From NCBI RefSeq assembly GCF_011400295.1, contig NZ_CP049859.1, forward strand, positions 434,001-498,000: 64,000 bases of DNA, read 5' to 3'. The notes beneath the pieces are model-generated. The model saw only the letters and a list, made by a program, of their open reading frames with translations, did not search any database and was not told the origin of the DNA. Below, one piece after another: positions 1 through 9,499 of the stretch (its first letter is position 1; each line of letters begins with the position of its first letter). A program made the position numbers and the translations under genes. Source of the stretch: Erysipelothrix sp. HDW6A (GTDB lineage Bacteria; Bacillota_I; Bacilli_A; Erysipelotrichales; Erysipelotrichaceae).

Positions 1-2
1 TC

Positions 3-326
3 TCTGGAGGGCAGCGACAAAGAGTAAGTATTGCGCGTGCTCTTGCAAAGAACCCATCACTCTTGGTGTTTGATGATACCTTCTCAGCACTTGATTATCT
101 AACGGATAAAAATGTAAGACAATCTATCAAAGAAAACTACAGTGATGTTGCTCAGATTATCGTAAGTCAGAGAACATCAACAGTAATGGATGCTGACCAA
201 ATAATTGTATTGAACAATGGTAAAATCGAGGCATCAGGAACTCATGCAGAACTCCTAGAATTAAATGAAACATATCGTAAGATTCATATGATTCAAACAG
301 AAAGTGGTGATGCATATGTGGCGTAA
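3..326 (+). CDS. ABC exporter half-subunit, ATP-binding end (5' end outside window)
   Basis: The open frame runs in from the left edge; only the last ~107 residues are present. It starts at the ABC signature (SGGQRQR), followed by Walker B (LLVFDD), a D-loop (SALD) and the switch region. The residue after the Walker B aspartate is Asp (FDDTFSALD) rather than catalytic Glu, and the H-loop reads SQRTSTV with Gln in place of His. These are the marks of the degenerate subunit of a heterodimeric exporter of the BmrC/TmrA type. The next gene overlaps its stop and encodes a partner with complementary features, so the two probably form one drug or peptide exporter in the membrane. Substrate cannot be told from the sequence. 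Confidence 0.9.
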   Translation, partial: SGGQRQRVSIARALAKNPSLLVFDDTFSALDYLTDKNVRQSIKENYSDVAQIIVSQRTSTVMDADQIIVLNNGKIEASGTHAELLELNETYRKIHMIQTESGDAYVA

Positions 327-2000
327 GTATCGTAAAACCATTATTTTATGTCTCATCCTATCACTAATATCATCCGTAACACTTGTACTTTCTCCGTTCT
401 ATTTAGGAGAAGCCATTGATGTAATGATTGGCATTGGGAATGTTGATATGCCTGTCGTTGTTTACTATCTTGGGATTGTAGCAGCATGTTATAGTGTGCA
501 CTTTATTACAACCTGGATCGTAAGTTTATTAGCTAACTATGTAGCAGTTAATTATGTCGAAGTATTGCGTGAACGATTAAAAAACCACGTTGAGAAACTT
601 CCGCTGTCGTACCTAGATACACACCCCACGGTAATCTAAGCTCACTTCTTGCAATGGATGGAGAACAGTTATTAGATGGTATCTATCAAGGCTTAACGCA
701 ACTCTTAAATGGAATCTTCGTGATTATAATTTCGTTAGGATTTATGCTTTATATCAATATACCAATGACACTTATTGTAGTGGCAATGGTTCCGGTTGTA
801 TTTTTAACATCACGCTTCATTGCTAAAAAGTCATTGGCACTGTTTAGACAACAACAAGACTATGCAGGACAGCTTAGTGGAAAAACTGCTGAAATGATTT
901 CGAATATCAGTCTTGTAAATACAGAAAACTATCGAGATAAAGGAATTAGTATCTTTACAGATATTAACAATGCTATGAATGAAGTAGGAGCTAAAGCTCA
1001 ATTTATTTCTGCAATTACCAATCCTACAACACGCGTTGTTAATAACTTAAGCTACCTTCTTATCGGATTAAGTGGAGCTCTAGTTATTAGAGAATGGGGA
1101 ATGAGTATTGGTTTACTTACAAGCTTTATTAGTTACTCAATGATGTTCTCAAAACCGTTCAATGAGTTAAGTGGTGTTGTATCGCAAATGGTAGCTGCAA
1201 AAGCGAGTCATCAAAGAATTATGAATGTGCTTGAGGAGCCTTTAGAAAATGATATGGATCTGGAAGTTGAATTACAGGGTCAGTCAATATCCTTTGAACA
1301 TGTAAATTTCGGATACAATCCTAAAGTACCTATTATTCAAGACTTAAACCTTAATATTGAACCCTTATCCAAGGTTGCGATTGTTGGACCTACAGGTGCA
1401 GGGAAATCAACCATGATTAACCTCTTAATGAGATTTTATGATACTAATCAGGGATTAATTGAAATTGATGGTCATGATGTCTCTCATATGAGCCGTCAAT
1501 CGGCTCGTTCAGTTATGGGAATTGTACTCCAGGATCCTTGGCTATTTGAAGGAACGATACGCGACAACATTGCTTATGGAAAGGCAGATGCAAGTTTGGA
1601 AGAAATTATGCATGCAGCCAAACAAGCAGGATGTCATGAAACAATCATATCTCTAGATAAAGGATATGATACAATAGTTGAGCTTGATTCCAATAATTTA
1701 TCAATTGGTCAACGTCAGATGATCACAATTGCTCGTGCTCTACTTGTAAATGCACCAATGATAATTTTAGATGAAGCAACAAGTAGTTTGGATATTATCA
1801 CAGAGCAAACTATTCAAAATGTATTCACAGAAATTATGAAGAATCGTACCAGTTTCTTTATTGCCCACCGTTTAAGTACCGTGGTAGATTCAGACATTAT
1901 TCTTGTAATGAGAGAAGGACGATTAGTTGAACAAGGAAACCATGAAGAACTCATGAAGAAAAAAGGCTTTTATCATGAACTATATATGAGTCAATTTTAA
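310..2000 (+). pseudogene. ABC exporter half-subunit (permease + ATPase), frameshifted as written
   Basis: Fused transmembrane and nucleotide-binding half-transporter of about 563 residues if one base is restored. The first part (310-639) encodes the N-terminal membrane helices up to LDTHP and hits a stop. The rest resumes in another frame from about 630 (GNLSSLLAMDGEQ) to 2000. A single missing base near 625-632 joins the halves into the family sequence DTHP-T-GNLSS. Walker A (GPTGAGKST) is near residue 359, Walker B LDEATSSLD with catalytic Glu near 484 and an intact H-loop (IAHRLSTV) near 518. The signature is degenerate (LSIGQRQ instead of LSGGQ), which complements the preceding subunit: one consensus and one degenerate ATP site per heterodimer. 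The start (310 or 316) overlaps the upstream gene, implying translational coupling. The break may be a sequence error (see findings). Confidence 0.88.
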
Positions 2001-2005
2001 TGAGA

Positions 2006-2024
2006 ATGTGATGAAATATCACAT
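2006..2024. repeat. Inverted repeat with 7-bp arms after the ABC operon
   Basis: ATGTGAT and ATCACAT arms separated by GAAAT. It lies just after the exporter stop codon and about 60 bp before the cdaA promoter. There is no T-run long enough for a confident terminator. It resembles a CRP/FNR-family site, but the spacing (5 nt between 6-bp cores) is not the canonical one. Role uncertain. Confidence 0.35.
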
Positions 2025-2078
2025 ATTTGATGGGAAAATATGGTATTCTATTAATCGGATATTGTCTTTTATTAAACA

Positions 2079-2087
2079 TGGTATAAT
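2079..2087 (+). promoter_or_regulatory. Extended -10 promoter of the cdaA operon
   Basis: TGG followed directly by TATAAT (2082-2087), about 20 bp before the cdaA start and its AAGGAGG. No good -35 box lies 17 bp upstream, fitting an extended -10 promoter. The surrounding 18 bp recur exactly before the HNH gene at 55112. Confidence 0.55.
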
Positions 2088-2108
2088 AAAGGGGCTAAGG
2101 AGGTTCCT

Positions 2109-3437
2109 ATGCAAAATACAATTTCAGCATTTCAATCTATATTGCAAACCTTAAAGGTCATTGTGGACTTTGGGATCATATGGATTTTAGTTTATTACAT
2201 ACTACGTATTGTGCGAAACAACTCACGTACAGTTCAAATTTTCAAAGGTGTTATTCTCGTAATCGTAATGAGATTTATTGTTACACAGATGAATCTAACA
2301 ACAACTGCAACCATTTTAGACTTCATTCTAATCAATGGTATTTTAGTGTTTGTTATTATATTCCAACCTGAGATTCGTTCAATGTTAGAGCGTCTTGGAA
2401 AAACATCTGTCTTCTCAGCAATTAATACACTTTCAGGAAATCAAAAAGAGAAGCTTATTGATGAGCTAGTTAGTGCAACACGTTCACTTTCTCAAAGTAA
2501 GACAGGTGCATTAATTACACTTGAACAAGGTCATTCATTAAATGACTATGTTAAGACTGGAAAGGCTTTAAACTCTCTAGTAACAAGTGAGCTTCTTACT
2601 TCTATATTTGTGACATCAACACCACTTCATGATGGTGCAGTCATTATTCAAGGGGATCGTATTGCTGCTGCGTCAGCATATTTCCCACCAACAAGTCAGG
2701 ACTTACCTACACGCTATGGTGCTCGTCACCGTGCAGCAATTGGTATTTCTGAAGTTACTGATTCAATCACTATTGTCGTATCCGAAGAGACAGGAACAAT
2801 TTCTGTTGCTGAAAACGGAAAACTTAAAGAAATGGATGCTACAAGTCTTCGTGAGTACTTAAACTCAATTATTCAAAACGTTGAGAAAGAGGTAAGTCAA
2901 GCTGTTGCTACAAAACGTGCTCGTAAACTTGATTTCTCAAGATTAAACATCGACCCTATTAAGATAGAAAAAGTTGATAGCGATGATGTTGTTATTAAAG
3001 GAAGTAAAGATCCAAGTAAGCAATCTAAGTTTATGAAGATATTTGGTGTGAAACCTAAAGCTTCTGAAGATGTTGAATCAAGTGAAAAATCCAAAGATTC
3101 AGATAAAGAAGACAAAGAAGAATCAAAATCAGATAGTAAAGCTACAAAGACTTCAGAAGAAACGATAAAACGAATCTTTAAAAAGAAAAAAGTAGACGAA
3201 GATGTTCAAGGTCATGAAATTGACTTTGACAGTGCAAATAAAGAAAAGTCAAAAGAAACAAGTCAAGAAGTTAAAGAAGAAGTCGAATCATTAGAAGAAA
3301 ATACTAAAGAGAACGACAACTCTAATAATGAAAAGCAAACAGAGGTAGAAGAAGTGCCTACTGAAGAGGCAAAAGAAGATGTTGTAGAAGCCTCAAAAGA
3401 AGTAGGGGGTGCCGAGCATGACTCAGAAACCAAATAA
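2109..3437 (+). CDS. cdaA: Diadenylate cyclase CdaA (c-di-AMP synthase) with long charged C-terminal tail
   Basis: Membrane-bound cyclase that condenses two ATP into c-di-AMP, the second messenger of potassium and cell wall homeostasis. Three N-terminal transmembrane helices (about residues 10-100) precede a DisA_N catalytic domain with DGA at residues 175-177 and RHR at 206-208. The family is normally about 270-280 residues. This protein has 442, the extra 160 or so being a low-complexity Glu/Lys/Ser/Asp-rich tail from about residue 285. The start follows AAGGAGG. The 3' end overlaps cdaR, and cdaR and glmM follow, which is the conserved Firmicutes operon in which CdaR and GlmM modulate CdaA. 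The family assignment is certain; the tail's role is unknown. Confidence 0.97.
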   Translation: MQNTISAFQSILQTLKVIVDFGIIWILVYYILRIVRNNSRTVQIFKGVILVIVMRFIVTQMNLTTTATILDFILINGILVFVIIFQPEIRSMLERLGKTSVFSAINTLSGNQKEKLIDELVSATRSLSQSKTGALITLEQGHSLNDYVKTGKALNSLVTSELLTSIFVTSTPLHDGAVIIQGDRIAAASAYFPPTSQDLPTRYGARHRAAIGISEVTDSITIVVSEETGTISVAENGKLKEMDATSLREYLNSIIQNVEKEVSQAVATKRARKLDFSRLNIDPIKIEKVDSDDVVIKGSKDPSKQSKFMKIFGVKPKASEDVESSEKSKDSDKEDKEESKSDSKATKTSEETIKRIFKKKKVDEDVQGHEIDFDSANKEKSKETSQEVKEEVESLEENTKENDNSNNEKQTEVEEVPTEEAKEDVVEASKEVGGAEHDSETK

Positions 3438-4815
3438 TGATCCAAAAAAAGAGCAAGATACACAACAAGAGAAAACAGAACTGGCTCAGTTTATTGCAGA
3501 TAAATCACAAAAGATTTCAAAACAAACAGAATCACTAACTAATGGTGCACAACGAATTATTCGTTGGTTAAGTAATGGATTTGACCGTGTACTCTTTAAT
3601 CCGCGTCATGGTAAGCTTGTTGCTTTTGTCGTTGCGTTTATTGTTTACATCGCGTTTAACTCAAATTCAGTGACAACACCACTCTTAACATCACTTCCAT
3701 TTGATGCTCCTGTCAATGTGACTTACAACTCTGAAATGTATGAAATCACAGAAATTCCTAAAACAGTTAGCGTACTTGCAAGTGGTAGTCAAAGTGATAT
3801 ATCGATGATTAATACAGACAGTAGTAATATTAAAGCTACTTTAGATTTAACAGGATATACAGAAGGAACACATCAAGTTAAATATGCTATTGAAGGTGTT
3901 TCCACTCGAGTTCGAACCAATGTAACTCCAGAGTCTGTTACTGTAACTATTAAGATTAAGAATGCTAAGAAAGTTGAACTTGGTTATGACTTTATCAACC
4001 GTGATAAACTTGACCCTCGTAACAACATCGGTGATGTAGAATTAGAACTTCATGAAGTATCGATTAAAGCGTCACAAGACACACTCGATAAAGTAGCGTT
4101 TGTTAAAGCGTTAATTGATGTTGGTGGACGTACTGCCAGCTTTGAAGATGATGCGAAGATTGTTGCTTATGACCAAACAGGTGCTAAGTTAGATCAAGTA
4201 GATATTATTCCTAAGACAGTAAAAGCTAAAGTAAGTCTTGATCAAAACGGTAAGTCCGTTAAGATTATTCCTGTCTTTGAAGGAAACTTCCCAGAAGGAA
4301 AACATATTAGTGATTACAAATTAGATAACGATACAATCACAATTTATGGACCTCAAGAAACACTTGAAAACATTACTTCTGTGCGTGTTCCAATTCAAGC
4401 AGCACAGTTAGATAAAGATACCGTTACTTTACAACAAACAGTGTCATTACCTGCGAACGTTCGTTATGGTAGTGTAAGTAAGGTAAATATTGAGATTAAG
4501 ATGGGCGAAGCAGTAACGAAAGACTTTGAAGACATGGTTATTAGTTACCGTAGTAAACCAAACAACTTAGACATCTCACCAAAATCTGCAGATGAAACTA
4601 AGATAACAATCACAGTTACTGGTGCAGCAGAGTCTTTTGATACAAAAGGTTTTGACATCAACAATGTCGATCTCTATATTGATTTAAGAGATGCTAAAGC
4701 AGGTAACGATCAAGAGTTTGAAGTATTCGCAATGTATAATGATGATACAAATGCACCATACTTCAAGATTAAGGTTGCCAAAGAACATATTGTAATGGAT
4801 GTAATAGAGAGATAG
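3418..4815 (+). CDS. cdaR: CdaR, YbbR-domain regulator of CdaA
   Basis: 465-residue membrane-anchored protein. It has a charged cytoplasmic N-terminus, one transmembrane segment at about residues 66-81 and then repeated YbbR domains outside the membrane. CdaR binds CdaA and tunes c-di-AMP production in Bacillus, Listeria and Staphylococcus. ATG at 3418 is preferred over GTG at 3409 because TAGGGGG sits about 9 bp before it. The gene overlaps the cdaA 3' end by 20 bp and is followed by glmM after 11 bp, so the three are co-transcribed and probably translationally coupled. Confidence 0.93.
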   Translation: MTQKPNNDPKKEQDTQQEKTELAQFIADKSQKISKQTESLTNGAQRIIRWLSNGFDRVLFNPRHGKLVAFVVAFIVYIAFNSNSVTTPLLTSLPFDAPVNVTYNSEMYEITEIPKTVSVLASGSQSDISMINTDSSNIKATLDLTGYTEGTHQVKYAIEGVSTRVRTNVTPESVTVTIKIKNAKKVELGYDFINRDKLDPRNNIGDVELELHEVSIKASQDTLDKVAFVKALIDVGGRTASFEDDAKIVAYDQTGAKLDQVDIIPKTVKAKVSLDQNGKSVKIIPVFEGNFPEGKHISDYKLDNDTITIYGPQETLENITSVRVPIQAAQLDKDTVTLQQTVSLPANVRYGSVSKVNIEIKMGEAVTKDFEDMVISYRSKPNNLDISPKSADETKITITVTGAAESFDTKGFDINNVDLYIDLRDAKAGNDQEFEVFAMYNDDTNAPYFKIKVAKEHIVMDVIER

Positions 4816-4826
4816 AGGATTTAGTA

Positions 4827-6146
4827 ATGGGTAAATATTTTGGAACTGATGGTATTCGTGGAGAAGCTAATGATTCACTAACCGTAGATATAGCATTAAA
4901 AGTTGGGGAGTACTTAGGAGCGTTACATAAAGGGAAAAAAATCATTGTGGGACAAGACACTCGTCTTTCCTCAACAATGTTTGCAAGTGCTATTGCAGCA
5001 GGTGCAACAGCTATGGGAGCTGATGTATACATGTTAGGTGTTTGTGCAACACCAGCACTTGCTTACACAATTACTAATGATGGCTTTGCAGGAGGAGTAA
5101 TGATTTCTGCAAGTCATAACCCATATCATGACAACGGATTAAAAGTATTTGCTGGAAACGGCATGAAATTATCCGATGAAGTTCAAGATGAAATCGAAAA
5201 GTATATCGATGGTGTAATCAGTTTAGAACTGGCAACAGCATCAGATATCGGTATTGTCGTTGAATACCACCACGGTTTACAAAAATATATCGACCGCATT
5301 GAAAGCCTCATTGATGTAAGATTTGATGACATGAAAATTGTTCTTGATCTTGCAAATGGTTCAGCAATCTCATCAGCACAAGAAGTATTTGAAAATCTTG
5401 GAGCGGAAGTCATTGTTATGAACTCCAATCCTGATGGATTAAACATCAATACAAACTGTGGTTCAACACACCCAGAAAAAGCAATGGAAGAAGTTATTAA
5501 GCAAAAAGCACACATGGGATTTACATTTGATGGTGATGCTGACCGTTGCTTGGCTATTGATGAAAACGGCGAACTCGTCGATGGAGATGCAATTCTCTAT
5601 ATCTTAGGAAAATACCTTCACAGTAAAGACATGTTAAAAGATGATACAATCGTTACAACAGTTATGGCTAACTTAGGTTTCTTAAAGGCATGTGATGCTC
5701 TAAACCTAAACTATGTTACAACTTCAGTTGGTGATAAATATGTATTCAGTGAAATGGTCGATAATGACTACAAACTTGGTGGTGAGCAGTCAGGCCATAT
5801 CATCTTAAGAGATTACGCTACAACAGGCGATGGTGTGCTGACAGCACTAGTATTAGCAGAAGTAGCTAAGAAGTGGCAACAGTCCTTAAAAGAGCTCTCA
5901 GCAGGGTTTGAACGTTTCCCACAACTCCTAACTAACTTAAGAGTTGAAGATAAGAACGTTATTCTCCACCATCCAAAAGTATTAGAACACATTAAACAAA
6001 TTGAAGAAGAACTTGGAACTGAAGGACGTATTCTTGTAAGACCTTCAGGAACAGAACCACTCATTCGAGTAATGGTAGAAGCAAGAACACAAGAAATTTG
6101 CGAACACTACGTAAATGCTATGATTCAAACTATCCAAACAATATAG
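4827..6146 (+). CDS. glmM: Phosphoglucosamine mutase GlmM
   Basis: Interconverts glucosamine-6-phosphate and glucosamine-1-phosphate on the way to UDP-GlcNAc. 439 residues, the usual length. The phosphoserine loop ISASHNP places the catalytic Ser at about residue 96; the magnesium loop DGDADR is at 235-240 and the C-terminal phosphate-binding loop RPSGTEP is intact. Third gene of the cdaA-cdaR-glmM operon; GlmM is known to bind and restrain CdaA, linking c-di-AMP to peptidoglycan precursor supply. A response regulator follows after 12 bp. Confidence 0.98.
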   Translation: MGKYFGTDGIRGEANDSLTVDIALKVGEYLGALHKGKKIIVGQDTRLSSTMFASAIAAGATAMGADVYMLGVCATPALAYTITNDGFAGGVMISASHNPYHDNGLKVFAGNGMKLSDEVQDEIEKYIDGVISLELATASDIGIVVEYHHGLQKYIDRIESLIDVRFDDMKIVLDLANGSAISSAQEVFENLGAEVIVMNSNPDGLNINTNCGSTHPEKAMEEVIKQKAHMGFTFDGDADRCLAIDENGELVDGDAILYILGKYLHSKDMLKDDTIVTTVMANLGFLKACDALNLNYVTTSVGDKYVFSEMVDNDYKLGGEQSGHIILRDYATTGDGVLTALVLAEVAKKWQQSLKELSAGFERFPQLLTNLRVEDKNVILHHPKVLEHIKQIEEELGTEGRILVRPSGTEPLIRVMVEARTQEICEHYVNAMIQTIQTI

Positions 6147-6158
6147 TGAGGTGAAAGT

Positions 6159-6815
6159 ATGAAATATGTAATCAATGTCGTAGAAGATGAAAAGGATCTA
6201 AATGAGCTTGTAAAGAGCTATTTAGAGAATGCTGGTTACGAAGCTCGTTCTTATTTTACATATGAAGAAGCACATATGCATGCAAACGATGACGATGTTC
6301 ATCTATGGATTTTGGATATTATGCTAGATGATAAAAGTGGGTATGACCTCATTGAAATCATTAAAGCACATGATCCTTTAACACCTGTAATATTTATGTC
6401 AGCAAGAGATAAGGAATTTGACCGTATCATCGGACTTGAAAAAGGTAGCGATGATTACATTACAAAACCTTTCTCTCCAAAAGAACTTGTTCTACGAGTT
6501 AATAACATTATTAAACGTGTTTATAATCAAGATATGCATACAGAAGTAGATGGGTATATCATTGACGAGAAACAACGTAAGGCAAGTAAAGATGACATGG
6601 AATTAGAACTTACGACAAAAGAGTTTGATTTACTCATGCTGTTTGTAAAGAACCGCGGAGTAGCCTTCACACGTGAACAAATCCTCGTTCATGTATGGGA
6701 AACCAATTACTTTGGATCAGACCGTGTTGTTGACGATACGCTACGAAGACTTCGTAAGAAAATGCCAGATCTAAATATCCAGACAATTTATGGATTCGGA
6801 TACCGACTCGGATAA
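6159..6815 (+). CDS. OmpR-family response regulator
   Basis: 218 residues: N-terminal receiver domain (about 1-115) with the acidic pair E9/D10, phospho-acceptor D53 (LDIMLDD), the conserved Ser/Ala region (FMSARD) and Lys (ITKPF), then a winged-helix DNA-binding domain (about 125-218). The sensor kinase gene overlaps its stop by one base (TAATG). Position directly after cdaA-cdaR-glmM suggests an envelope-related role, but this is inference; the regulon cannot be read from the window. Confidence 0.95.
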   Translation: MKYVINVVEDEKDLNELVKSYLENAGYEARSYFTYEEAHMHANDDDVHLWILDIMLDDKSGYDLIEIIKAHDPLTPVIFMSARDKEFDRIIGLEKGSDDYITKPFSPKELVLRVNNIIKRVYNQDMHTEVDGYIIDEKQRKASKDDMELELTTKEFDLLMLFVKNRGVAFTREQILVHVWETNYFGSDRVVDDTLRRLRKKMPDLNIQTIYGFGYRLG

Positions 6816-8158
6816 TGAAAAATTTTAGACTTAAACTAAGAAGCCTGTCGTTAACACAACAATTACTACTGATTGTTGTGTTAACTCTGTCTTCTTTTTT
6901 ATTCTTCTTGTTTGGAACCGTAACTTCAAACATTAATGCCGTTGTTGATATGCAGATTTATGACCTGATTCAACATAAACAAAATGATGTTATCTTCAAT
7001 TATATTAGTGGCGTACCTGAGGAAGTCTTATTTGGTTATCCTGATGATAAGATTATTCATATCATTAATACACGTGAAGGTGAATATGTTTCTAATGACA
7101 TAAGTCAAATTGAACCAGCACTACTAGCACAGATAAAGATTCAATTGGATGGTGATGATCTGGATGAACCCATTCAATATCGGTTCTTAGATTCAAGATT
7201 GTATACCATACGAAATATTCCTGAAAAGAACGCAACGATCGCAACGATTATTTCGCAAGATTACAATCAAAGTTATAAACGAGTTTTACTCAATAATATC
7301 GTTAATATCATGGCGATGATATTAGCGGTAATCTTTACTATTTTACTAATTTGGGTTTCTTCAATCATTCATCCATTGAATGTTATTAAGAACTATATTA
7401 CTAAAATACGAAAAGGTGAGAAAGCTACACTCATTATTAATCGTGAAGATGAAATAGGACAACTAGCATCTGTTATTGTGGAAATGAACGAAGAAATTCG
7501 TCACCAAGAAAAAGTTAAAGAAGAAATGATTCAAAACATTTCCCACGATCTTAAAACTCCTATCGCAACGATTAAGTCATATAGTGAGGCTATTAAAGAT
7601 GGAGTTTATCCATACGAAACATTAGAGAAATCAGTCGACGTAATCTTAGAACATGCTGATCGCCTTGAGAAGAAAGTGTTTAGTCTCATGACTTTGAATA
7701 GACTCGATTACCTTGCATCAGAAGGAAAAGTACAATATCACGAGTTTGAATTGCGAGATATTATCGAACAAGTTATCGTATCGTCAATGCAAATTGGTAA
7801 AGGTGTTGATATTCGCCTTGAAGGTGATAATAGTTTAGTCTATGGAATGGAAGAGCCTTGGCGTATCGTTATTGAGAACCTTGTAGACAATGCACTTCGT
7901 TATGCTAAGACAGAGATTGTTATCAAGGTAGAGGATCACCATGTCTCGGTATACAATGATGGTAGCAGTATTGATACTAACCGTGTTGAACAACTCTTTA
8001 GAGCTTATGAAAAGGGTGATGGTGGTCAATTTGGTCTCGGTCTTTCAATTGTAAACAAAGCACTGACTGAATTTGGCTACAATATTAATGCACGCAACGA
8101 AAATGAAGGAGTAATATTTGAGATAAGGAGAAATAAAAATGACCGTAAAAAACGATGA
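6815..8158 (+). CDS. Sensor histidine kinase of the adjacent two-component system
   Basis: 447 residues: transmembrane helix near 16-36, an extracytoplasmic sensor region of about 120 residues, a second helix near 160-185, a HAMP segment, the dimerisation helix with phospho-acceptor H244 (NISHDLKTP) and an HATPase domain with N-box NLVDNALRYA and G-box GLGLSIVNKAL. Start overlaps the response regulator stop by one base; the 3' end overlaps the NYN gene by 20 bp. It likely phosphorylates D53 of the upstream regulator. The signal is unknown. Confidence 0.95.
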   Translation: MKNFRLKLRSLSLTQQLLLIVVLTLSSFLFFLFGTVTSNINAVVDMQIYDLIQHKQNDVIFNYISGVPEEVLFGYPDDKIIHIINTREGEYVSNDISQIEPALLAQIKIQLDGDDLDEPIQYRFLDSRLYTIRNIPEKNATIATIISQDYNQSYKRVLLNNIVNIMAMILAVIFTILLIWVSSIIHPLNVIKNYITKIRKGEKATLIINREDEIGQLASVIVEMNEEIRHQEKVKEEMIQNISHDLKTPIATIKSYSEAIKDGVYPYETLEKSVDVILEHADRLEKKVFSLMTLNRLDYLASEGKVQYHEFELRDIIEQVIVSSMQIGKGVDIRLEGDNSLVYGMEEPWRIVIENLVDNALRYAKTEIVIKVEDHHVSVYNDGSSIDTNRVEQLFRAYEKGDGGQFGLGLSIVNKALTEFGYNINARNENEGVIFEIRRNKNDRKKR

Positions 8159-8867
8159 ACGAATTGCCGTTCTTATTGATGCAGAAAATGTTCCTTACAG
8201 TAATATTGGAGGAATTCTTAGAGAAATAGCACGATATGGAACACCAACTATAAAAAGAATTTATGGAGACTGGACACGCCAGACTTCTTCAGGATGGAAA
8301 AGTCACTTATTAGAACATGCGATTACACCAATCCAACAGTATTCCTATACAACAGGAAAGAACTCATCTGATTCAGCAATGATTATCGACGCTATGGATA
8401 TTCTATACGGAGGTAACATTGAAAGTTTCTGTATCGTTTCAAGTGATTCTGATTTTACCCGTCTTGCAATGCGTCTAAGAGAATCTGGTAAACAGGTTAT
8501 CGGTATGGGTGAAAAGAAAACACCTAGCGCATTCATTGCAGGGTGTGATAAATTTATATATTTAGAGAATATTGAACAAGCTGTAATGGGTAAAGTAAAT
8601 GAGTCCAAATCAAAACTTGGTAAAGAATCTCGGCATGAATTACAAAGTCTAATATCACAGTCTATCTTTGATCTAGCAGATGATAATGACTATGTATTTA
8701 TGGGTGACTTGGGTAACTTAATCATGAAAAAACATCCTGACTTTGACCCTCGTACGTATGGTTTTCACCAGCTTACACCTTTAATAAAAGCATTGGGAGC
8801 ATTTGATATAGAAGAACGTCCAATTCCAAATTCTAATATCAAACACGTGTACATTAGAAATAAATAG
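8139..8867 (+). CDS. NYN-domain putative ribonuclease with C-terminal OST-HTH/LOTUS domain
   Basis: 242 residues. The N-terminal half matches the NYN (PIN-like) nuclease fold: IAVLIDAENV with the first acidic residue, then SSDSAMIIDAMD and SSDSDFTRLA with the further conserved Asp residues. The C-terminal part (about 160-242) is an OST-HTH/LOTUS winged helix, typically an RNA-binding module. The pairing implies a metal-dependent RNase or RNA-processing factor in the cytoplasm; substrate unknown. The gene starts inside the sensor kinase gene (20-bp overlap) after AAGGAG, so it is probably translated from the same mRNA, an unusual neighbour for a two-component system. Confidence 0.85.
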   Translation: MTVKNDERIAVLIDAENVPYSNIGGILREIARYGTPTIKRIYGDWTRQTSSGWKSHLLEHAITPIQQYSYTTGKNSSDSAMIIDAMDILYGGNIESFCIVSSDSDFTRLAMRLRESGKQVIGMGEKKTPSAFIAGCDKFIYLENIEQAVMGKVNESKSKLGKESRHELQSLISQSIFDLADDNDYVFMGDLGNLIMKKHPDFDPRTYGFHQLTPLIKALGAFDIEERPIPNSNIKHVYIRNK

Positions 8868-8904
8868 TGTACAATAATTTAAGGAATAGAGGCGAATTAC
8901 AGAA

Positions 8905-9465
8905 ATGAAAAAATTATTATTAGCAAGTCAATCTCCACGTAGGAGAGAATTAATGCAATATCTAGAAGTGCCTTTTGGAGTGGTATCTCCTACGAGTACT
9001 GAAGTTTATGACTCCAGTAAAACGTTAAGAGAGCAAATCGAAGCGATTGCGTATGATAAAGCTAAATCAGTTATAGATTCAAATGAAGAAAGTATAATCA
9101 TTGGTGCAGACACAATTGTAACGATTGATGGAGAAATCCTAGGTAAACCACATAGTGAAGAAGAAGCAGTTAGTATGCTTCAAAAACTATCGGGTCGTAG
9201 CCACGAAGTTATCACAGGTGTAGCGATTGTTTCATCACTGAAAGAAGTAGTGTTCTCAACAGTAGCTAAGGTACATTTCTTTGAACTTACAGAAGAAGAA
9301 ATTAAAAACTATGTATACTCAAAAGAACCGATGGATAAAGCAGGAAGCTATAGCATTCAAGGCTATGCGTCACGTTTTGTCTCAGGCATTGAAGGTGACT
9401 TCTATACAGTTATGGGATTACCTGTATCAGCATTATATCAAGAACTTAAAAAAGGTGGATTTTAA
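8905..9465 (+). CDS. maf: Maf-family nucleoside triphosphate pyrophosphatase
   Basis: 186 residues, typical length. The N-terminal signature LASQSPRRREL, GADTIV and the KAGSYSIQGYA segment mark a Maf house-cleaning pyrophosphatase acting on dTTP/UTP and modified nucleotides. Last gene of the plus-strand run from cdaA; a strong hairpin terminator begins at its stop codon. Confidence 0.96.
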   Translation: MKKLLLASQSPRRRELMQYLEVPFGVVSPTSTEVYDSSKTLREQIEAIAYDKAKSVIDSNEESIIIGADTIVTIDGEILGKPHSEEEAVSMLQKLSGRSHEVITGVAIVSSLKEVVFSTVAKVHFFELTEEEIKNYVYSKEPMDKAGSYSIQGYASRFVSGIEGDFYTVMGLPVSALYQELKKGGF

Positions 9466-9496
9466 AAGGATTGTCGTTAAGACAATCCTTTCTTTT
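9466..9496. terminator. Intrinsic terminator after maf (convergent)
   Basis: Perfect 10-bp stem AAGGATTGTC/GACAATCCTT with a 5-nt loop, followed by TCTTTT on the plus strand and preceded by A-rich sequence, so it can also end the converging minus-strand gene at 9500. Confidence 0.85.
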
Positions 9497-9499
9497 ACG

